Shown here: one piece after another, positions 18,194 to 20,518 of the stretch
Layout of the letters: the number at the start of each line of letters is the position of its first letter
Position numbering within the stretch: the first letter of the stretch is position 1
Source of the DNA: Euprymna scolopes
Taxonomy: Eukaryota > Mollusca > Cephalopoda > Sepiida > Sepiolidae
DNA: 20,518 nt
Direction of reading: 5' to 3'
Assembly: GCA_024364805.1 (NCBI GenBank)
Contig: CM044514.1
Location: 11,096,718-11,117,235 of the forward strand
Program-made: the position numbers and the translations under genes
The notes under the pieces: model-generated
Databases searched by the model: none
Told to the model about the DNA's origin: nothing
Seen by the model: the letters and a program-made list of their open reading frames with translations, nothing else

Positions 18194-19238
18194 TTTTTAA
18201 GTATTTCAGTTGAGAGACACTATTTTGTTAAATACAAGGAGCCAGTAATTGTAGTGAACTACTACTATAATGCTGCTACGGTATGCTTCCCTTATTTCTC
18301 TCTTTCTTCCTACTCTTCTACTTTTCCCTTCCTTTCTTCTCTCAACGTAACCGGAGGTTTCAGCCAATCGGAATAGAGGACTGCCCTGGAGGGAGATACA
18401 AAAAAGAAATCTGTCTCAGACATGCGGAAACGATAGAAGCATCAACACGCGACAGACCAGTTTCCCTGGGTAAAGACTTTTATCAAAGAAATGTACCATC
18501 CTCTTTGTAACCCTATATCTTGGAAACCTTTATAAAACATCATCAACCCTAAAGTCTTGTCGCATTTAATTATAACCTGATGTTTTCTTTTCCACAACCG
18601 TTCTTTTTCAGCACTCTTGTTCTCTCTCTAATTTCGGAGGTGCCCCAAAAAGGGACCGACCAAAATGGTGACTCTTTTTCAAACGTCGTTAAAATTTATG
18701 GTAACTGCCATATAATCACTATTAGTACTCTTTTATCTCACCAGGGGTCGTGCTTATTGAGACTTATAAGTTTGGTGGTTAAATTTTAAATTCTGAAAAA
18801 ACAACACATATATTCGAATTAAGAATTTATCGTTTTACAAAAGGAATATATAGAAGGGGTTATGTTAATTTCCTTAATCCATGGATTTTCAATAATGGCT
18901 CATATAATCAGAGGAAATGAAATGCGGTTAGCAAAATGTTCAGCTGTGAATGGAAGCTTATTTTGCTTTTCAGCCCAAATATTGAAAATAGTTTTTTGAG
19001 TGGTTGTGGATAATTATATGGAAAAAATTATACGAAAAGAGAAGTTGATACAACCTGGGCAGTCCATTATCGGAAGGAGTACAATGTCCATTGGGGTTAT
19101 AAATCCAGGTGGGCAGAAAATAGGTCCAGGGGAGAAGATAATATTCCCATATAGCAAAAGCGTATTGCTCCTTATTGATTTTTCGAAAGGTATACAGGGC
19201 AGCCATATTCGTTGGTGCGTTGAATGTGTGTTGGTTGA
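18194..19238. other. Spacer with pyrimidine tracts, no recognised gene
   Basis: A C/T-rich run (18285-18345) precedes a GC-richer block (18345-18510) whose plus-strand frame includes RRFQPIGIEDCPGGRYKKE. I do not recognise it. A second pyrimidine run ending in TTTTTCAG (18604-18611) resembles a splice acceptor, but no exon is evident. At 18970-19266 open frames overlap on both strands and none shows a family motif. The element on the right begins abruptly near 19239. Confidence 0.4.
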
Positions 19239-20039
19239 TGTTCCAGACAATACAATAATACTGTAAAGAAATTACATGAGTTCTTTAGAAACTATGGCCT
19301 TTCTTTTGAAGTTGATCCTAATAAGAAGACATCCAACTTCTTGGACATTTCCTTAAATCTAAATTTGGAAAACTACTCCCCTTACCATAAGCCCAATTTG
19401 AACCTTTTCTATGTGCACAAGCAATCGAATAATCCCAGATCTAATATCAACTCTATAGTACCATCCGTCTCAAAAAGAATATCAAGCCTATCAGCCGATA
19501 GGAAAACATTTAGCCAAGCAGCAACCTTTTACAATAATGCCTTATGCAATTCAGGATATACGGATAAGATAGAATGCATAGGAAACAAACTGGAAAACAA
19601 CAAAAATAAATCCATAATCACGCATAGCATGACCCAAAAGAAAAGCAATAACCCCATCTGTAATTCCTCAAACAAGCATAATCCTAATCCAGATCACACA
19701 AAATCTAAGACTAAATTCAATAGCAAACAAAATAAAAAGAATAGCAATAAATTAAGGCGAAAAAAATCCATATGGTTCAACCCACCATACAGCTCCAATG
19801 TAAAAACTAATATACCAAAGGAATTTCTAAAAATAATTGAACAATCCTTTCAACAACCTCATAGATACAGCACTATATTAAATAAAAATTCAATAAAAAT
19901 CTCTTACTCCACTATGCCTAACATAGCACAAACGATAATAATATCAAACAACTCTAAAATAAGAAAAGCCCAGGCCCATCCCCCGCAGATTCCACCCACA
20001 CAAAATTGTAATTGCCGAAACAAACAATCTTGCCCCTGA
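19239..20039 (+). mobile_element. Penelope-like element polyprotein, region after the reverse transcriptase (broken)
   Basis: The open frame reads KKLHEFFRNYGLSFEV, NFLDISLNLNLENYSPYHKP, SNNPRSNINSIVPSVSKRIS, SGYTDKIE, WFNPPYSSNVKTNIPKEFL, NSIKISYSTMPNIAQ and finally CNCRNKQSCP. I recall this order (..GL.I......NFLDVTLNL....Y.PYRKPN......SNHP..I...P....KRIS, then WFNPP.S.NV.TNIG..FL, then CNCR....CP) from proteins of Penelope-like retroelements with a GIY-YIG endonuclease. There the Cys-rich block precedes the nuclease. The fingers and palm of the reverse transcriptase should lie upstream but are absent: similarity begins abruptly near 19239. About 71 residues rich in Asn, Lys and Ser separate SGY from WFNPP, where the relatives I remember have roughly 25-30. 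The element is 5'-truncated and broken, with a few breaks over its visible length. Confidence 0.8.
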
Positions 20040-20211
20040 AGAAACGATTGCATGCACAAGGATGTCATCTATTCATGTACAGTCACTGAACTCCCAACCA
20101 CAACACTAAGTGCAACTGATAGAACACCCAAAAATCGTACGCAAAATACATTAACTACTGAACCAACAACACTATAGAGCTCCACTGACTCCCACTATGC
20201 CAACCCCATAA
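20040..20211 (+). mobile_element. Penelope-like element, Cys block tail and Thr/Asn-rich stretch
   Basis: NDCMHKDVIYSCTVTE directly follows the Cys-rich block and matches the C....VVY.A.VT strand that leads into the GIY-YIG nuclease in relatives. After it comes a Thr/Asn/Pro-rich stretch with no match to the family. In relatives the nuclease YIG usually follows within about 10-15 residues; here the distance is about 92 codon-lengths. Confidence 0.65.
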
Positions 20212-20518
20212 ATAAGACACATGATAACACCCAAGTTACACAGGAACCTCATTCCTGAAAACGATTCGAACCTAATCATCCCTTCCCCCTCTGCAAGTTT
20301 ATCCCACACCCATAGTAGAAACTCTGACAGCTTAAACACCATTAATGCAAATGTAAAATCTCACACCTATATCGGTGCAACGGCAAATCTAATTAAACTG
20401 AGAATTTCCAACCATATAAGCTCCTTTAATAATGAAAATCCAAATAGAAATAGAGGCACCTCCTTAACAACTCTGATAAAAGACCTCCAATATAGGAATA
20501 TTCCATACTCGCTAAAAT
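20212..20518 (+). mobile_element. Penelope-like element, GIY-YIG endonuclease part (runs off the edge)
   Basis: An open frame (first ATG at 20221) continues to the window end. Its last 52 residues read HTYIGATANLIKLRISNHIS, SFNNENPNRNRGTSLTTLIK and DLQYRNIPYSLK. This matches the GIY-YIG nuclease pattern YIG.T...FK.R..NH..SF.....RN.TELS..IW.LK...I.Y.I.W: the YIG strand at 20368-20376, the conserved Arg and the NH pair. In Penelope-like elements this domain nicks target DNA to prime reverse transcription. The region just before it (about 45 residues) is Ser/Asn-rich with no match. It lies in a different frame from the block ending at 20039. The C-terminal half of the nuclease lies outside the window. 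Confidence 0.7.

Noticed and set aside
18283-18510. 75-residue frame with a hydrophobic start as a secreted protein
   Set aside because: The hydrophobic part is a translated pyrimidine tract (Leu/Phe/Ser), and the rest is unrecognised.
19000-19266. Overlapping open frames on both strands before the Penelope-like block
   Set aside because: Three frames are open at once and none shows a family motif; the reverse transcriptase palm expected here is not readable.

Overview
This is an AT-rich, repeat-dense, intergenic or intronic stretch of an animal genome. It holds no intact host gene that I can recognise. The best lineage hint is weak: an antisense remnant at 285-354 carries a tRNA-related A-box block that I recall from octopus SINEs. 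With decayed mariner, LINE and Penelope-like relics and many A/T and G/C homopolymers, a cephalopod or other mollusc is the likeliest source. No family assignment was checked against a database.

Layout, left to right. 1-1620: an unclassified GC-richer tail, the SINE scrap, and a decayed mariner transposase on the minus strand (733-1218), flanked by two direct copies of a ~50-bp block. 1621-3150: AT-rich filler with one unassigned coding-like scrap. 3150-4735: two same-family LINE 3' ends with a 429-bp long-TIR foldback element (3645-4073) between them. 4905-5535: a diverged interspersed repeat with G/C tracts. 6105-6703: a second LINE tail and a small foldback. 7330-8710 (minus): the tail of a third LINE family and the best LINE copy, with reverse transcriptase motifs and a 3' end. 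9140-9905: a hairpin, a coiled-coil-like open frame and a hammerhead-like motif. 10647-10965: a 30-bp minisatellite. 11351-11849: a large, nearly perfect palindrome. 12173-15406: a short GC-rich hairpin, two copies of one foldback family and another LINE tail. 15600-18193: scattered copies of a TATTCCG motif, a weak promoter-like patch and a ~500-bp foldback. 19239-20518: a broken Penelope-like element whose GIY-YIG endonuclease part runs off the right edge.

The window is best read as layers of dead mobile elements. Its unusual trait is the density of inverted-repeat structures: seven hairpin-capable units in about 15 kb, two of them with arms of 150-230 bp. Second is the Penelope-like relic, in which Asn/Lys/Ser/Thr-rich stretches separate blocks that sit much closer together in the relatives I remember.
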